Shown: positions 6,804 to 15,750, counted from the first letter of the stretch. The stretch: DNA of 64,000 bases from Bacillus sp. cl95 (GCF_900115925.1 NZ_FOYF01000003.1:186001-250000); one strand, 5' to 3'. Program-made: numbers and translations. Notes: generated from the sequence alone by a model not told the origin.

Positions 6804-9067
6804 ACTTGTAAGCTATTGATTAAATCGCTTATTGGCAGTGGTTTGTAATATAGGAAACCTTGAAGGTGATAACAGTCGTAGTCGCTCAAGATCTGAACTT
6901 CCTCAGTCGTTTCGACTCCTTCTGCAATTGTATCAATTCCCAAGTCTCTTGCCACATTAATGATGGCCCTTAGTATTGCTAAGTTACGGTCATCCTCCTT
7001 AATACCTCTAATAAAGGAACGATCAATTTTCACCTTATTTATTGGGAATCGTTTCAGATAACTGAGTGACGAATAATGAGTTCCAAAATCATCGATAGAA
7101 ATATTGATGCCAAGTTGCTTGATCTCATCAAGAATGACAAGTTGTTCATCTTTCATGGCTGTGCTCTCTGTAATTTCAAATTCCAGCAGATGAGGAGGGA
7201 ATTTTGTCTCAAACAAGATTTGTTTCATTTTTTCAACAAGACCCTCGTCTTGAAATTGCTTTGCCGATAAGTTGATCGCAAGCGGTATAAGTGGCAGACC
7301 GCTGTCGATCATCGCGCCGATATCTGTACAAGCTTTTCGTAAAACCCATTCTCCCAATTCAATGATCAATCCTGTTTCTTCTGCTACATCAATGAATCCG
7401 GCAGGGGATAGGAGCCCTTTAGTAGGATGGTTCCATCTGACAAGCGCCTCAACCCCAATAATATTTCCTGAACGGCTATCCACTTGAGGCTGGTAGTGAA
7501 GGATGAGCTCATCATTTTTTATCGCTTGCCTTAAATCGTTACTTAACTCGATTTTCATATTCGCATCTTTATTCATGTCTGGATGGAACACACGAATCTT
7601 ATTTCCACCAGAACGTTTAGCGTTATACATCGTAATATCCGCATGTTTAAGCAAAGTTTTGAAATCACGATTTTGCCCATCAAATAAGCTTATTCCGATA
7701 CTTGTATTCATATAATGAAGCTTTTCCGGCAATTGAAAAGGGGAGTGGAACAAACGTAAAATGTCCTTTGCGATATTCTTCGCCCCAGTTTTGTCGGTAT
7801 CATTTACAACGATGCCGAATTCATCACCACCAAGTCTTGCAAATATGGTCACAGGCAGATTTGCATCAGAAATTCGGGTTGAGACGCTTTTAAGAAGAAT
7901 GTCGCCAGTTTCATGACCATATGTGTCATTAACCATCTTGAAATTATCCAAATCGAAATAAATAATCGCTCCATCTCTATCGTCTTCGTTTAAACACTCA
8001 TCCAACACTTTTGTAAAATACATTCTATTGGCAATTCCCGTCAACTGATCATAAAATGCGAGGTGAGTAAGTTTCTTTTCAGAATCTTCCAATGCCACAG
8101 CATGTTTCGCGAGTTGTTGATTCCTTTCAACTAGTTCATTTTCACTAGCCTTCATTTCTTCAATAACCTCTGATAATTGATGGTGTGCCTTGTTTAAATC
8201 CTTGGTTCGTGAGACTACTAATTTATTTAATCTTTCTCTTTCTGTAAAAAGAATGATGAAAATAGTAACCACCAATAGGGAAATAAAATATCCAATCATG
8301 CGATAGGCCATTAACTGTTTATTTAATTCATCCATTTTACTCGGAATAGGAGAGGCTGCAATTTCCCATACTCCATCAAGTAAGCGGATTTCTTGCATAA
8401 TTTTATTATCCTTGTAAAAAAGTTCCTTATTTCCCCAAAACGGCTCTTGACCAGGTAGGCGTATCGTGACATTTAGGCTTGAATTTTCAGCCGAGATACC
8501 TGCTTGAGAGAGAATATGGGACAAACTGAGTCCAATATTGACATAACCCCATAGTGAACCATCTTGAAAAATAGCCTTGCGGGCAACTATTCCAGTTTTC
8601 CCTTGTAAGAGTTCATAAGGCTGACTTATGATAATTTCTTTGGTTTTGTTAGCTCTTTTTAGCTCGTCGATGATAATAGGCCGTTTATCTTGAAGAATAT
8701 TATGATTAATCAACTTTTCATTTCCTTTAAAAGGATAGACGTACTCATAAACCCCTTTAGGAGCAATAACGATACTTTGAACTCTTTGGTTTGTTCCATC
8801 ATAGATTTTTGAAAGAAACTGATTTACCTGTTCAGGTGTTTCATTTTTCAAAAAGTCATTTGTGATATAGGCTTCCATTCCATTAATGAGAATGAAATCT
8901 TGATAGATTTCCGATTGAAGGGTTTGTGCTTTCTCCTTCAGTTCTAGCCTTGTTTGCGTTTCGATTTGATCCATCATAGTTTTCTTATATTTATTTAACG
9001 CAATTTCTATCCCTAATAAAAACAATATAAGCATAACGATGACAAAAGTTAAGTTGAGGCGTTTCAT
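6776..9067 (-). CDS. Membrane CHASE-type sensor with GGDEF and EAL domains (cyclic-di-GMP turnover)
   Basis: A 763-residue membrane protein. A first membrane segment (about 5-24) and a second (about 256-277) flank an extracytoplasmic CHASE-like sensor containing IVIAPKGVYEYVYPFKGN. A coiled-coil linker leads to a GGDEF domain (RLGGDEFG, about 411-418) and an EAL domain (EALVRW near 540, NLSAKQF, DDFG). Both catalytic motifs are intact, so diguanylate cyclase and phosphodiesterase activity are both possible and the net activity cannot be read from sequence. AGGAGAAC precedes the ATG. It stands alone and converges on aspA. Confidence 0.92.
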   Translation of the reverse strand: MKRLNLTFVIVMLILFLLGIEIALNKYKKTMMDQIETQTRLELKEKAQTLQSEIYQDFILINGMEAYITNDFLKNETPEQVNQFLSKIYDGTNQRVQSIVIAPKGVYEYVYPFKGNEKLINHNILQDKRPIIIDELKRANKTKEIIISQPYELLQGKTGIVARKAIFQDGSLWGYVNIGLSLSHILSQAGISAENSSLNVTIRLPGQEPFWGNKELFYKDNKIMQEIRLLDGVWEIAASPIPSKMDELNKQLMAYRMIGYFISLLVVTIFIILFTERERLNKLVVSRTKDLNKAHHQLSEVIEEMKASENELVERNQQLAKHAVALEDSEKKLTHLAFYDQLTGIANRMYFTKVLDECLNEDDRDGAIIYFDLDNFKMVNDTYGHETGDILLKSVSTRISDANLPVTIFARLGGDEFGIVVNDTDKTGAKNIAKDILRLFHSPFQLPEKLHYMNTSIGISLFDGQNRDFKTLLKHADITMYNAKRSGGNKIRVFHPDMNKDANMKIELSNDLRQAIKNDELILHYQPQVDSRSGNIIGVEALVRWNHPTKGLLSPAGFIDVAEETGLIIELGEWVLRKACTDIGAMIDSGLPLIPLAINLSAKQFQDEGLVEKMKQILFETKFPPHLLEFEITESTAMKDEQLVILDEIKQLGINISIDDFGTHYSSLSYLKRFPINKVKIDRSFIRGIKEDDRNLAILRAIINVARDLGIDTIAEGVETTEEVQILSDYDCYHLQGFLYYKPLPISDLINSLQVKKEKPVSI

Positions 9068-9184
9068 AGTGCAGTTCTCCTATTTCGTCACTTTTCGAGC
9101 ATTTTCGTAGTTCGATTATACCATTTTTACAGTTTATATAATCAGATTATTTCTAAATAATTAATTAAATTTTATCGGAAAGGC

Positions 9185-9212
9185 TTGCAAAATTTAAAAT
9201 ATTCGCTAAAAT
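9185..9212 (+). promoter_or_regulatory. Possible SigA promoter of the S-box operon
   Basis: TTGCAA (9185-9190) and TAAAAT (9207-9212) are separated by 16 bp, about 34 bp before the first base of the riboswitch. Both hexamers are close to consensus. Confidence 0.45.
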
Positions 9213-9245
9213 TACTTTAACCTTATAAATTTAATAATTTTTTAT

Positions 9246-9350
9246 CCTTATCGAGAGAGGCAGAGGGACTGGCCCTATGACGCCCGGCAACCGCTATTTT
9301 TTATAGTATGGTGCCAATTCCAGCAGAACATATTGTTCTGAAAGATAAGG
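9246..9350 (+). ncRNA. SAM-I riboswitch (S-box) aptamer
   Basis: P1 is CCTTATC (9246-9252) pairing with GATAAGG (9344-9350). The conserved core reads AGAGGCAGAGGGACTGGCCC, then GACGCCCGGCAACC, GGTGCCAATTCCAGCAGA and TCTGAAAGATAAGG, all diagnostic of the S-box. AAGGAAGAGT (9348-9357), which overlaps P1, can pair with ACTCTTCCTT of the terminator as an anti-terminator. High S-adenosylmethionine should therefore shut off the downstream nucleoside-transport operon. Confidence 0.96.
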
Positions 9351-9370
9351 AAGAGTCGAACTCATATTTT

Positions 9371-9403
9371 AAACTCTTCCTTAATTTCAGGAAGAGTTTT
9401 TTT
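9371..9403 (+). terminator. Riboswitch-controlled terminator
   Basis: AAACTCTTCCT (9371-9381) pairs with AGGAAGAGTTT (9389-9399), and a T run continues to 9403. This is the expression platform of the S-box. Confidence 0.93.
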
Positions 9404-9416
9404 GTTGCAAAAGAAC

Positions 9417-9464
9417 AAAAAACACGAACGTTAAAATAAAAATAATTATTAATGTTCTGTTTTA
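9417..9464 (+). promoter_or_regulatory. Candidate PurR operator (two opposed PurBox-like sites)
   Basis: AAACACGAACGTT (about 9420-9432) faces TAATGTTCTGTTT (about 9450-9462) across about 17 bp, the arrangement of paired PurBoxes in Bacillus purine genes. The first has the CGAA core; the second has AGAA on its own strand. It lies after the S-box terminator, so it could control a second promoter (TTGAAT near 9467 is a weak candidate). Confidence 0.4.
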
Positions 9465-9539
9465 TGTTGAATTATCCGTATTTATTTAGTAATTTAATGA
9501 GTATAAGTCAAAAAAACAAAAACAGGGGGTTTTGATTTA

Positions 9540-10556
9540 ATGAAAAAATTTGTTTGGATTTTTGCGATTATTTCAATTTTATTGGTAGGTTGTTCTGCAG
9601 AAAAAACAGAGAAAGTTGCTAAAAATGGTTCTAAGAAAGATTCAAAGAAGATTGCCTTAATTTTGCCAGAGAAAATAGGGGTGAATCCATTTTTTCAACA
9701 GATGGATGAGGGAGCAAAAAAAGCTGCGAATGAATTTGGAGTAGAGTTGAAAACAATCGAATCCACTGACCATGCCGCGATTGAGCAAAATTTGAGAGTT
9801 GCGGTTGCTGAACAGTACGATCTGATTATCACTTCTTCATTTGAGTCTGAAGATGCACTGAAAAAAGTGGCAACAGAAAATCCAAATCAACAATTTGCCA
9901 TCATAGATACTGTCATTGATCTACCTAACGTACAAAGTGTAACTTTCCGAGAATACGAAGCGGCGTATTTACTTGGTGCGGCAGCAGGATTGTCAACAAA
10001 AACGGATAAAGTTGGAATGGTCGCTGCGATGGATATTCCTCTATTAAAAAAATGGACAGTTGCTTTTGAACAAGGGTTAAAAGATACAAATCCTGATGCT
10101 GAATTCTTGTTAAATTTCGTAGGCGGTTTTACAGATCCAGCAAAGGCGAAGGAATTGGCTTTGCTTCAATCATCAAAAGGGGCTGATTTTATCGCTGGAG
10201 CAGCAGCAGTTGGAGATTTGGGTGTTTTTGAAGCAGCAAAGGAAAAGGGCTTTTACACAGCTGGTCAAGATGTAGATCGTACAACAATTGATCCTGAACA
10301 TATTGTTTTATCACAGCTAAAAGGTACAGACACTGCTGCCTATGAAACCATTAAGTCATTTACAAACGGGAATTTTAAAACTGGCGTTGTGGAATATGGG
10401 TTAAAAGAAGATGGTGTTGGTTTAACACATGTGACAAGAGACAGTGAAACGCCTCTAAACGCTTTTATTGGGCAAGGAGTAGTTGATCAAGTAAAAGCCA
10501 TTGCTGAAGAAATAAAATCTGGAAAAAGAGAAGTGAAGAATCCACTTGCAAACTAA
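9540..10556 (+). CDS. BMP-family substrate-binding lipoprotein (nucleoside ABC transporter, YufN-like)
   Basis: The extracellular solute receptor of the ABC transporter encoded by the next three genes. The 338-residue protein has a lipoprotein signal peptide ending LLVGC (lipidated C18), then a periplasmic-binding fold of the BMP/PnrA type with GADFIAGAAAVGDLGVFEAA and GFYTAGQDVD segments that usually contact purine nucleosides. GGGGG precedes the ATG. It is the first gene behind the S-box, which is unusual for this family and suggests a ligand linked to methionine or SAM metabolism such as methylthioadenosine. That ligand is inference; guanosine or adenosine are the standard alternatives. 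Confidence 0.88.
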   Translation: MKKFVWIFAIISILLVGCSAEKTEKVAKNGSKKDSKKIALILPEKIGVNPFFQQMDEGAKKAANEFGVELKTIESTDHAAIEQNLRVAVAEQYDLIITSSFESEDALKKVATENPNQQFAIIDTVIDLPNVQSVTFREYEAAYLLGAAAGLSTKTDKVGMVAAMDIPLLKKWTVAFEQGLKDTNPDAEFLLNFVGGFTDPAKAKELALLQSSKGADFIAGAAAVGDLGVFEAAKEKGFYTAGQDVDRTTIDPEHIVLSQLKGTDTAAYETIKSFTNGNFKTGVVEYGLKEDGVGLTHVTRDSETPLNAFIGQGVVDQVKAIAEEIKSGKREVKNPLAN

Positions 10557-10567
10557 AAATTTGAATG

Positions 10568-10600
10568 CCGACTGTTTTTGCAGTCGGTTTCCATCTTTTT
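10568..10600 (+). terminator. Intercistronic hairpin, partial terminator
   Basis: CCGACTG (10568-10574) pairs with CAGTCGG (10581-10587), followed by TTTCCATCTTTTT. It sits between the binding-protein gene and the ATPase gene and probably reduces downstream transcription or protects the upstream message, giving excess binding protein. Confidence 0.65.
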
Positions 10601-10617
10601 AAGGGGAGGCGAAATGA

Positions 10618-12156
10618 ATGGACATACGTATGGAAATGAAAAGCATGTCGAAAAAATACGGCAATTTTTATGCAAATGAAGATGTATCGATTGCATTAAA
10701 AAAGGGTGAAGTTCATGCCATCGTTGGAGAAAATGGAGCTGGAAAGACTACCCTTATGCGAATGCTTTACGGTATGGAAGTGCCTAGTTCAGGAGAAATA
10801 TTGGTTAATGGACAAAACGTTTCATTTGATGGGCCAGATGATGCGATAAAACATGGAATTGGTATGGTCCATCAACATTTTATGCTATTTCCTGACTTTA
10901 CGGTAAGTGAAAACATTGTAATTGGCCATGAACCTAAAAAATTTGGGTTCTTTAGAAGAAAAGAAGCGATAGAAACTGTCAATAAATTAAGCAACAAATA
11001 CGGTATAAAAGTCAATCCAGAATTAAAAACTGTCAAATGTTCGGTTGGTGAACAACAGAGGATAGAAATACTAAAAGTTCTTCATCAAGGTGCGGAAATC
11101 ATTATATTAGATGAACCCACTGCTGTTTTAACTCCACTTGAGGTGAATGGGCTACTCGAAACCATACGCCATTTGGCTCAACAAGGTAAAAGTATAATCT
11201 TGATTACCCACAAATTGAATGAAGTGATGTCTGTAGCAGACCGCATTACGGTTTTAAGAAATGGAAAGGTAACCGGGGTCTTCAACAAGGATCAAACGAA
11301 TGTGGAAGAACTAGCACGATGTATGGTTGGCAGGGAACTCAGTAAAACTGGCGTCCGGGAAAAAACGAAAGGTAAAGAACTGCTACAGGTCAAAAATCTC
11401 ACACTCGAAAAAATTGGAAGTAATCCCAAATTAAATAGTGTCAATTTAACTGTCCATCATGGAGAAATTTTGGGTATTGCAGGTGTATCAGGGAACGGGC
11501 AATCTGAATTACTGCAAATCATTTCTGGAGTACTGTCGGCAACAAGCGGTTCAGTTTTACTTAGTGGTAAGGAACAATTGAACTTATCGGTCGAAAATGT
11601 CAGAGAGAGCGGATTGGCACATATTCCTGAAGACCGCTATTTGTGGGGGGCAGCCAAAGAGGCAACAGTCGAGGAAGTAGCAATAATGGGTCACTATCGA
11701 AAAAGGCCTTATCACCGTTTTTCATTTATTCAAAATAAAGTTTTTCGTTCTGTAGTACAAGACTGGATTGATTTCTTTGAGGTAAAGACCTCTTCTTTAA
11801 AAGAGAAATCTGGGAATTTGTCTGGAGGTAATTTACAAAAATTAATTGTTGCACGTGAACTGGCACAGGAATCGCCACTTTTGTTGGCAGCTGAACCTAC
11901 TCGAGGGGTTGATATCGGTGCCATGGAGAAGATACATTCCACACTGCTTGATAAAAGGAACCGAGGGGATGGAGTACTTCTTGTATCGTCTGAGTTATCG
12001 GAAATTCTCAGTCTAAGTGATCGGATATTGGTCATGTATGAGGGTGAAATAGTGGGAGAGTTCCCTAGGCATGAAGCAACTGAAGAACGCTTGAGTGTTT
12101 TAATGGCGGGAGGAAAATCAAATGACAGTTCAACTAAAACTGCAGCAACTATTTAG
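10618..12156 (+). CDS. Nucleoside ABC transporter, tandem ATPase (YufO-like)
   Basis: Energises the transporter. The 512-residue protein has two ABC cassettes. The first has Walker A GENGAGKTT (about residues 38-46), signature CSVGEQQR and Walker B ILDEPTAVLTP; the second has the altered P-loop GVSGNGQSELL normal for sugar/nucleoside tandem ATPases and the signature LSGGNLQK. AAGGGGAGG lies 8 nt before the ATG at 10618. The 3' end overlaps the next gene by 35 nt, which implies translational coupling. Confidence 0.93.
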   Translation: MDIRMEMKSMSKKYGNFYANEDVSIALKKGEVHAIVGENGAGKTTLMRMLYGMEVPSSGEILVNGQNVSFDGPDDAIKHGIGMVHQHFMLFPDFTVSENIVIGHEPKKFGFFRRKEAIETVNKLSNKYGIKVNPELKTVKCSVGEQQRIEILKVLHQGAEIIILDEPTAVLTPLEVNGLLETIRHLAQQGKSIILITHKLNEVMSVADRITVLRNGKVTGVFNKDQTNVEELARCMVGRELSKTGVREKTKGKELLQVKNLTLEKIGSNPKLNSVNLTVHHGEILGIAGVSGNGQSELLQIISGVLSATSGSVLLSGKEQLNLSVENVRESGLAHIPEDRYLWGAAKEATVEEVAIMGHYRKRPYHRFSFIQNKVFRSVVQDWIDFFEVKTSSLKEKSGNLSGGNLQKLIVARELAQESPLLLAAEPTRGVDIGAMEKIHSTLLDKRNRGDGVLLVSSELSEILSLSDRILVMYEGEIVGEFPRHEATEERLSVLMAGGKSNDSSTKTAATI

Positions 12157-13198
12157 TTCATTAGCGCAGCCGATTATTGCGGTATTCGTCGGGCTTCTTA
12201 CAGGTGCAATCGCAATTACTATTGTAGGAGAATCCGTGATTTCCACGTATATGGAAATGTGGAAGGGGGCTTTCGGTAATTTCTACTTTATAACTTCAAC
12301 TTTTGCGCGTGCCACTCCTATTATTCTTATTTCACTTGGAGTTGCCCTAGCTTTTCGAGCAGGCGTTTTTAACTTAGGTGCAGAAGGACAAATGGTCCTT
12401 GGTGCTGTAGGTGCCGCACTAGCTGCTCTTTATATGCCTGGTCCGGCACTTGTGAAAATCATCGCTGCCCTTATTGGTGGATTTTTGGCAGGAGGATTCT
12501 GGTCATTATTAGCAGGATGGCTGGAAGTAAAATTTAAAGTACAACTATTGATTTCTACGCTTCTATTTAACTACATAGCTATTTTACTTGCAAGTTACCT
12601 TGTAGGTGGACCTTTTCAAGATAAGACAGGTTCAGCCGCTCTCGCGCAGACACCTATGATTGAACAAGATGTATGGCTGCCTAAGCTATTTCCAGGTATG
12701 ACTTTGCATGTTGGTTTTATCATTGCGATTGTGGCAGCTTTGCTTATGTTTGTGATCTTTCGCTTTACGATTATGGGATATGAGGTAAAAATGCTAGGCT
12801 ATAATTCTTTTTTTGCTACTTATGGGGGAATACATAAAACCAAAGTACTGTTGTACAGCATGCTTTGGAGTGGCGGGTTCGCAGGGTTAGCTGGTACGGT
12901 TGAAGTGTTGGGAAGTCAATATCGTTTTGTAGATGGTGCACTTACAGGACCAGGCTTCGCCTGGACGGGTGTTATGGCTACTTTACTTGCAAACTCCAAT
13001 CCGATTGGGATTATTGTTACATCTATTATGCTTGCAGCACTCCAGACTGGAGCCATGGGTATGGAGCGAAACACTGAAGTTCCTCTTGAGATTGCTGGGG
13101 TTATACAAGCCGTTCTTATCCTATTTGTTTCTATGAAATTCACTTATAAATGGTGGAAAGCAAAAGAGAAAGGAGTGAAGGCAGATGGAACTGTTTGA
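12122..13198 (+). CDS. Nucleoside ABC transporter permease (YufP-like)
   Basis: A 358-residue integral membrane protein of the BPD_transp_2 (sugar/nucleoside permease) type with about nine hydrophobic segments and the family block FRAGVFNLGAEGQMVLGAVGA near residue 80. The ATG lies inside the end of the ATPase gene, but GGGAGG is correctly placed 8 nt upstream, so the 35-nt overlap looks genuine. It forms a heterodimeric channel with the next product. Confidence 0.93.
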   Translation: MTVQLKLQQLFSSLAQPIIAVFVGLLTGAIAITIVGESVISTYMEMWKGAFGNFYFITSTFARATPIILISLGVALAFRAGVFNLGAEGQMVLGAVGAALAALYMPGPALVKIIAALIGGFLAGGFWSLLAGWLEVKFKVQLLISTLLFNYIAILLASYLVGGPFQDKTGSAALAQTPMIEQDVWLPKLFPGMTLHVGFIIAIVAALLMFVIFRFTIMGYEVKMLGYNSFFATYGGIHKTKVLLYSMLWSGGFAGLAGTVEVLGSQYRFVDGALTGPGFAWTGVMATLLANSNPIGIIVTSIMLAALQTGAMGMERNTEVPLEIAGVIQAVLILFVSMKFTYKWWKAKEKGVKADGTV

Positions 13199-14102
13199 TG
13201 TTTCACTTTTTAGTTCCATGCTTAGAATGGTTGCTCCGATAATGCTTGCAGCCCTTGGAGGTGCCATTTGTACACGTGTAGGAATTTTCAATGTAGGATT
13301 GGAAGGATTTATCATTGTGGGTGCGTTTTCCGCAATTGCAGGAACTCATTTTACAGGAAGTACAACCTTGGGAGTATTATTAGCAGCCTTGATGTCTGCC
13401 TTGCTCGGATTATTATTTGGTTTTACAACCATTCGGTTAAAAGCTAATCAAATTGTTGCGGGTATTGCCATTAATTTTCTAGGCATCGGTTTAACAACAT
13501 TTGCCTTAAGAACGGTGTTCAACGTTAAGGGTGCATTTTATGATAAGGAAATGCAAGGTTTGCAAAAATGGGAAATTCCTTTCATAAAAGACATCTCTTT
13601 TGTTGGAGAGGTTCTTTCCGGGCAATCCCCACTCGTATATATTTCATTTTTAGTTGCAATTCTACTATACATATTTTTATACCATTCAGTACTTGGATTC
13701 AGGTTTTTAGCTGTCGGTATGAACGCGGTTGCGAGCCGAAGCATAGCCTTGAAAACAACAGCCATTCAGTATAGTGCTGTCATTCTTTGCGGTATCCTTT
13801 GTGGACTTGCTGGTGCTCAATTGTCACTAGGTCAGGTGACGATGTTTTCGGAAGGCATGACGGCAGGAAGAGGATTTATCGCATTAGTTGCCATGATGCT
13901 AGGTCAGTCCCATCCTATTGGGATAGTAGGATCAAGTCTATTGTTCGGTTTTATGGATGCCGTGTCGATTCGAATGCAGGGATTTTCGATGCCAACTCAA
14001 TTCACGGCCATGCTTCCATATGTCATTACAATCATTGCGATGTTCTTTCTGCGTGACCGTGGCATGTCTTCACTGCACAGCGGCCAACAAAGTGCAAGAT
14101 AG
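13185..14102 (+). CDS. Nucleoside ABC transporter permease (YufQ-like)
   Basis: The second permease subunit, 305 residues and strongly hydrophobic, with the paralogous signature TRVGIFNVGLEGFIIVGAF near residue 28. The start overlaps the preceding gene by 14 nt with AAAGGAGTGAAGGC just upstream. Together with the lipoprotein and tandem ATPase it completes a BMP-type nucleoside importer. Confidence 0.93.
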   Translation: MELFDVSLFSSMLRMVAPIMLAALGGAICTRVGIFNVGLEGFIIVGAFSAIAGTHFTGSTTLGVLLAALMSALLGLLFGFTTIRLKANQIVAGIAINFLGIGLTTFALRTVFNVKGAFYDKEMQGLQKWEIPFIKDISFVGEVLSGQSPLVYISFLVAILLYIFLYHSVLGFRFLAVGMNAVASRSIALKTTAIQYSAVILCGILCGLAGAQLSLGQVTMFSEGMTAGRGFIALVAMMLGQSHPIGIVGSSLLFGFMDAVSIRMQGFSMPTQFTAMLPYVITIIAMFFLRDRGMSSLHSGQQSAR

Positions 14103-14189
14103 TCAATGAAAAGTGAATATTCAATTGATACTTATTTAAAAACGTAAATATTTTTATTAAATAGTCATACCAAACTAAGGGAGGATGCT

Positions 14190-14861
14190 ATGGGTAATAA
14201 AGCAGAACGTATAAAAAAAACAAAGGTACCTACTAATAATCTGCCAGAGGAATTGGCAAAACGTTTGCCGCCTGGACAGGTTCTAACTGAAAGGTTCCCT
14301 ATTTTACACGAAGGTGATGTACCTTCATATGAGATGAATCAGTGGAATCTAAGGATTTTTGGTGCTGTTAGCGAGAATATCACTCTTACTTATGACGATA
14401 TTTTAAAAATGCCGCAATCAACCGTAACTTGTGATATTCACTGCGTGACGAGATGGTCACGGTTTGATAACACTTTTACAGGTGTGAAATTCGTGGATTT
14501 TCTTAAAGAAATAGGAGTCACACCTAAAAGTGAATTTGTAATGATTCATGCTGACCACAACTATACAGCCAACGTAAAATTAAGTGACTTAAACAGAGAC
14601 GATGTGCTTCTTGCCCATTCATTCGAAGGTAAGCCCTTAACAGATAAGCACGGCTGGCCACTTCGACTTGTTGTACCGCATCTCTATTTTTGGAAAAGTG
14701 TAAAGTGGCTTCGCGGTTTTGAGTTTGTGAACAAAAATCATCCTGGCTTTTGGGAACAAAATGGTTTCCACCTAAATGCGGATCCTTTTCTTGAAGAGCG
14801 ATTTTCGGGCGAAGAACTTCCGATTCCCGAGGATGAATGGGAGAGGAAAGACTATGACTAA
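14190..14861 (+). CDS. Molybdopterin-dependent oxidoreductase, sulfite oxidase fold (YuiH-like)
   Basis: A 223-residue cytosolic protein of the sulfite oxidase/MsrP superfamily. IHCVTRWSRFDN (about residues 88-99) carries the cysteine expected to ligate molybdenum, and the HGWPLRLVVPHLYFWKSVKWL block near 152-172 is typical of the cofactor-binding fold. It lacks the dimerisation domain of true sulfite oxidases and has no Tat signal. GGGAGG precedes the ATG. Inclusion between transporter and phosphorylase genes under SAM control suggests a sulfur substrate, perhaps a sulfoxide. The actual substrate is unknown. Confidence 0.85.
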   Translation: MGNKAERIKKTKVPTNNLPEELAKRLPPGQVLTERFPILHEGDVPSYEMNQWNLRIFGAVSENITLTYDDILKMPQSTVTCDIHCVTRWSRFDNTFTGVKFVDFLKEIGVTPKSEFVMIHADHNYTANVKLSDLNRDDVLLAHSFEGKPLTDKHGWPLRLVVPHLYFWKSVKWLRGFEFVNKNHPGFWEQNGFHLNADPFLEERFSGEELPIPEDEWERKDYD

Positions 14862-15603
14862 TACACTACCTAATCTAAAAGTAGAATCAATATTATTGCC
14901 AAAAGGATGTATTGTTTGTGGGGATCCAGCAAGGGCGAAATCAATCGCCTCTCAACTTGAGAATCATAAACAAATAGCTCAAAATCGAGAATATCATACC
15001 TATTCTGGAACTTGGAACGGTGTTGAAATAGGCGTTGTGAGCCACGGGGTTGGTGCACCTGGTGCTGCTGTATGTTTCGAAGAACTGATACAGGGCGGTG
15101 TAGAAACATTAATAAGAGTCGGTACTGCCGGTTCTTATCAGGATAAAATAATACCTGGGAGTTTAGTGATTAGTACAGCTTCAGCAAGATGTGATGGACT
15201 AACAAGTCAGCTTGTACCACAAGGCTTTCCTGCGGTGGCTGATCGGTGCATCATCGAGGCACTTTCAAAAGCTGGGAGTGAATTCAGTAAGGAGATGCTT
15301 ATACATGAAGGCATTACACTTACTCTGGACGCTTTTTATTCTGGAGTTTTGGAATTCCCACATGAAATTTACAAAAGAGCGGGAATCTTAGCAGTTGAAA
15401 TGGAAAATGCGGCCCTGTTTGTGATTGCGGCATTAAGGGGTGTAAGAGCAGGTGCAATCTTAGCTATTGATGGTTATGCCGATAGCAATTTAAGGGAAAA
15501 TTATAATCCGCATACCGAGATAGTTAACAAAGCGGTGATTGCTGAAACAAAGATTGCCCTAAACGCTCTTGCACAGATCATAAAGGACGCTAATGTAACT
15601 TAA
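14854..15603 (+). CDS. Nucleoside phosphorylase (PNP/UDP family)
   Basis: Expected to cleave a nucleoside with phosphate to base and pentose 1-phosphate. The start is ATG 14854, with GAGAGGAAAG upstream and an 8-nt overlap with the previous gene; a longer frame exists but lacks a ribosome binding site. The 249-residue protein shows the family motifs NREYHTYSGTWNG, VSHGVGAPGAAVCFEEL, RVGTAGSY and AVEMENAALF, the last including the ribose-binding Met-Glu. It resembles uridine/purine phosphorylases more than MTA/SAH nucleosidase, since phosphate-binding Arg residues appear present. It is the last gene of the S-box operon, giving intracellular breakdown of the imported nucleoside. Confidence 0.88.
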   Translation: MTNTLPNLKVESILLPKGCIVCGDPARAKSIASQLENHKQIAQNREYHTYSGTWNGVEIGVVSHGVGAPGAAVCFEELIQGGVETLIRVGTAGSYQDKIIPGSLVISTASARCDGLTSQLVPQGFPAVADRCIIEALSKAGSEFSKEMLIHEGITLTLDAFYSGVLEFPHEIYKRAGILAVEMENAALFVIAALRGVRAGAILAIDGYADSNLRENYNPHTEIVNKAVIAETKIALNALAQIIKDANVT

Positions 15604-15696
15604 ACAATTAATGCTGACTCCGTTTTCTTTTAATAAAAATTCATTTTCCTTAAAAGGGACCTAAATTAAAAGAGTTATACAGTTTAATAAAGAAGA

Positions 15697-15724
15697 ACAA
15701 ATGATTCTCTTTTAACATAGGTTA
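15697..15724 (+). promoter_or_regulatory. SigK-type promoter candidate
   Basis: AC (15697-15698), a 17-bp spacer, then CATAGGTTA (15716-15724) fits the mother-cell SigK consensus AC-N16/17-CATANNNTA exactly. It lies 26 bp before the start of the small tyrosine-rich gene. Confidence 0.55.
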
Positions 15725-15750
15725 TTGGAAAAGATGTGGAGAGGGCATAA

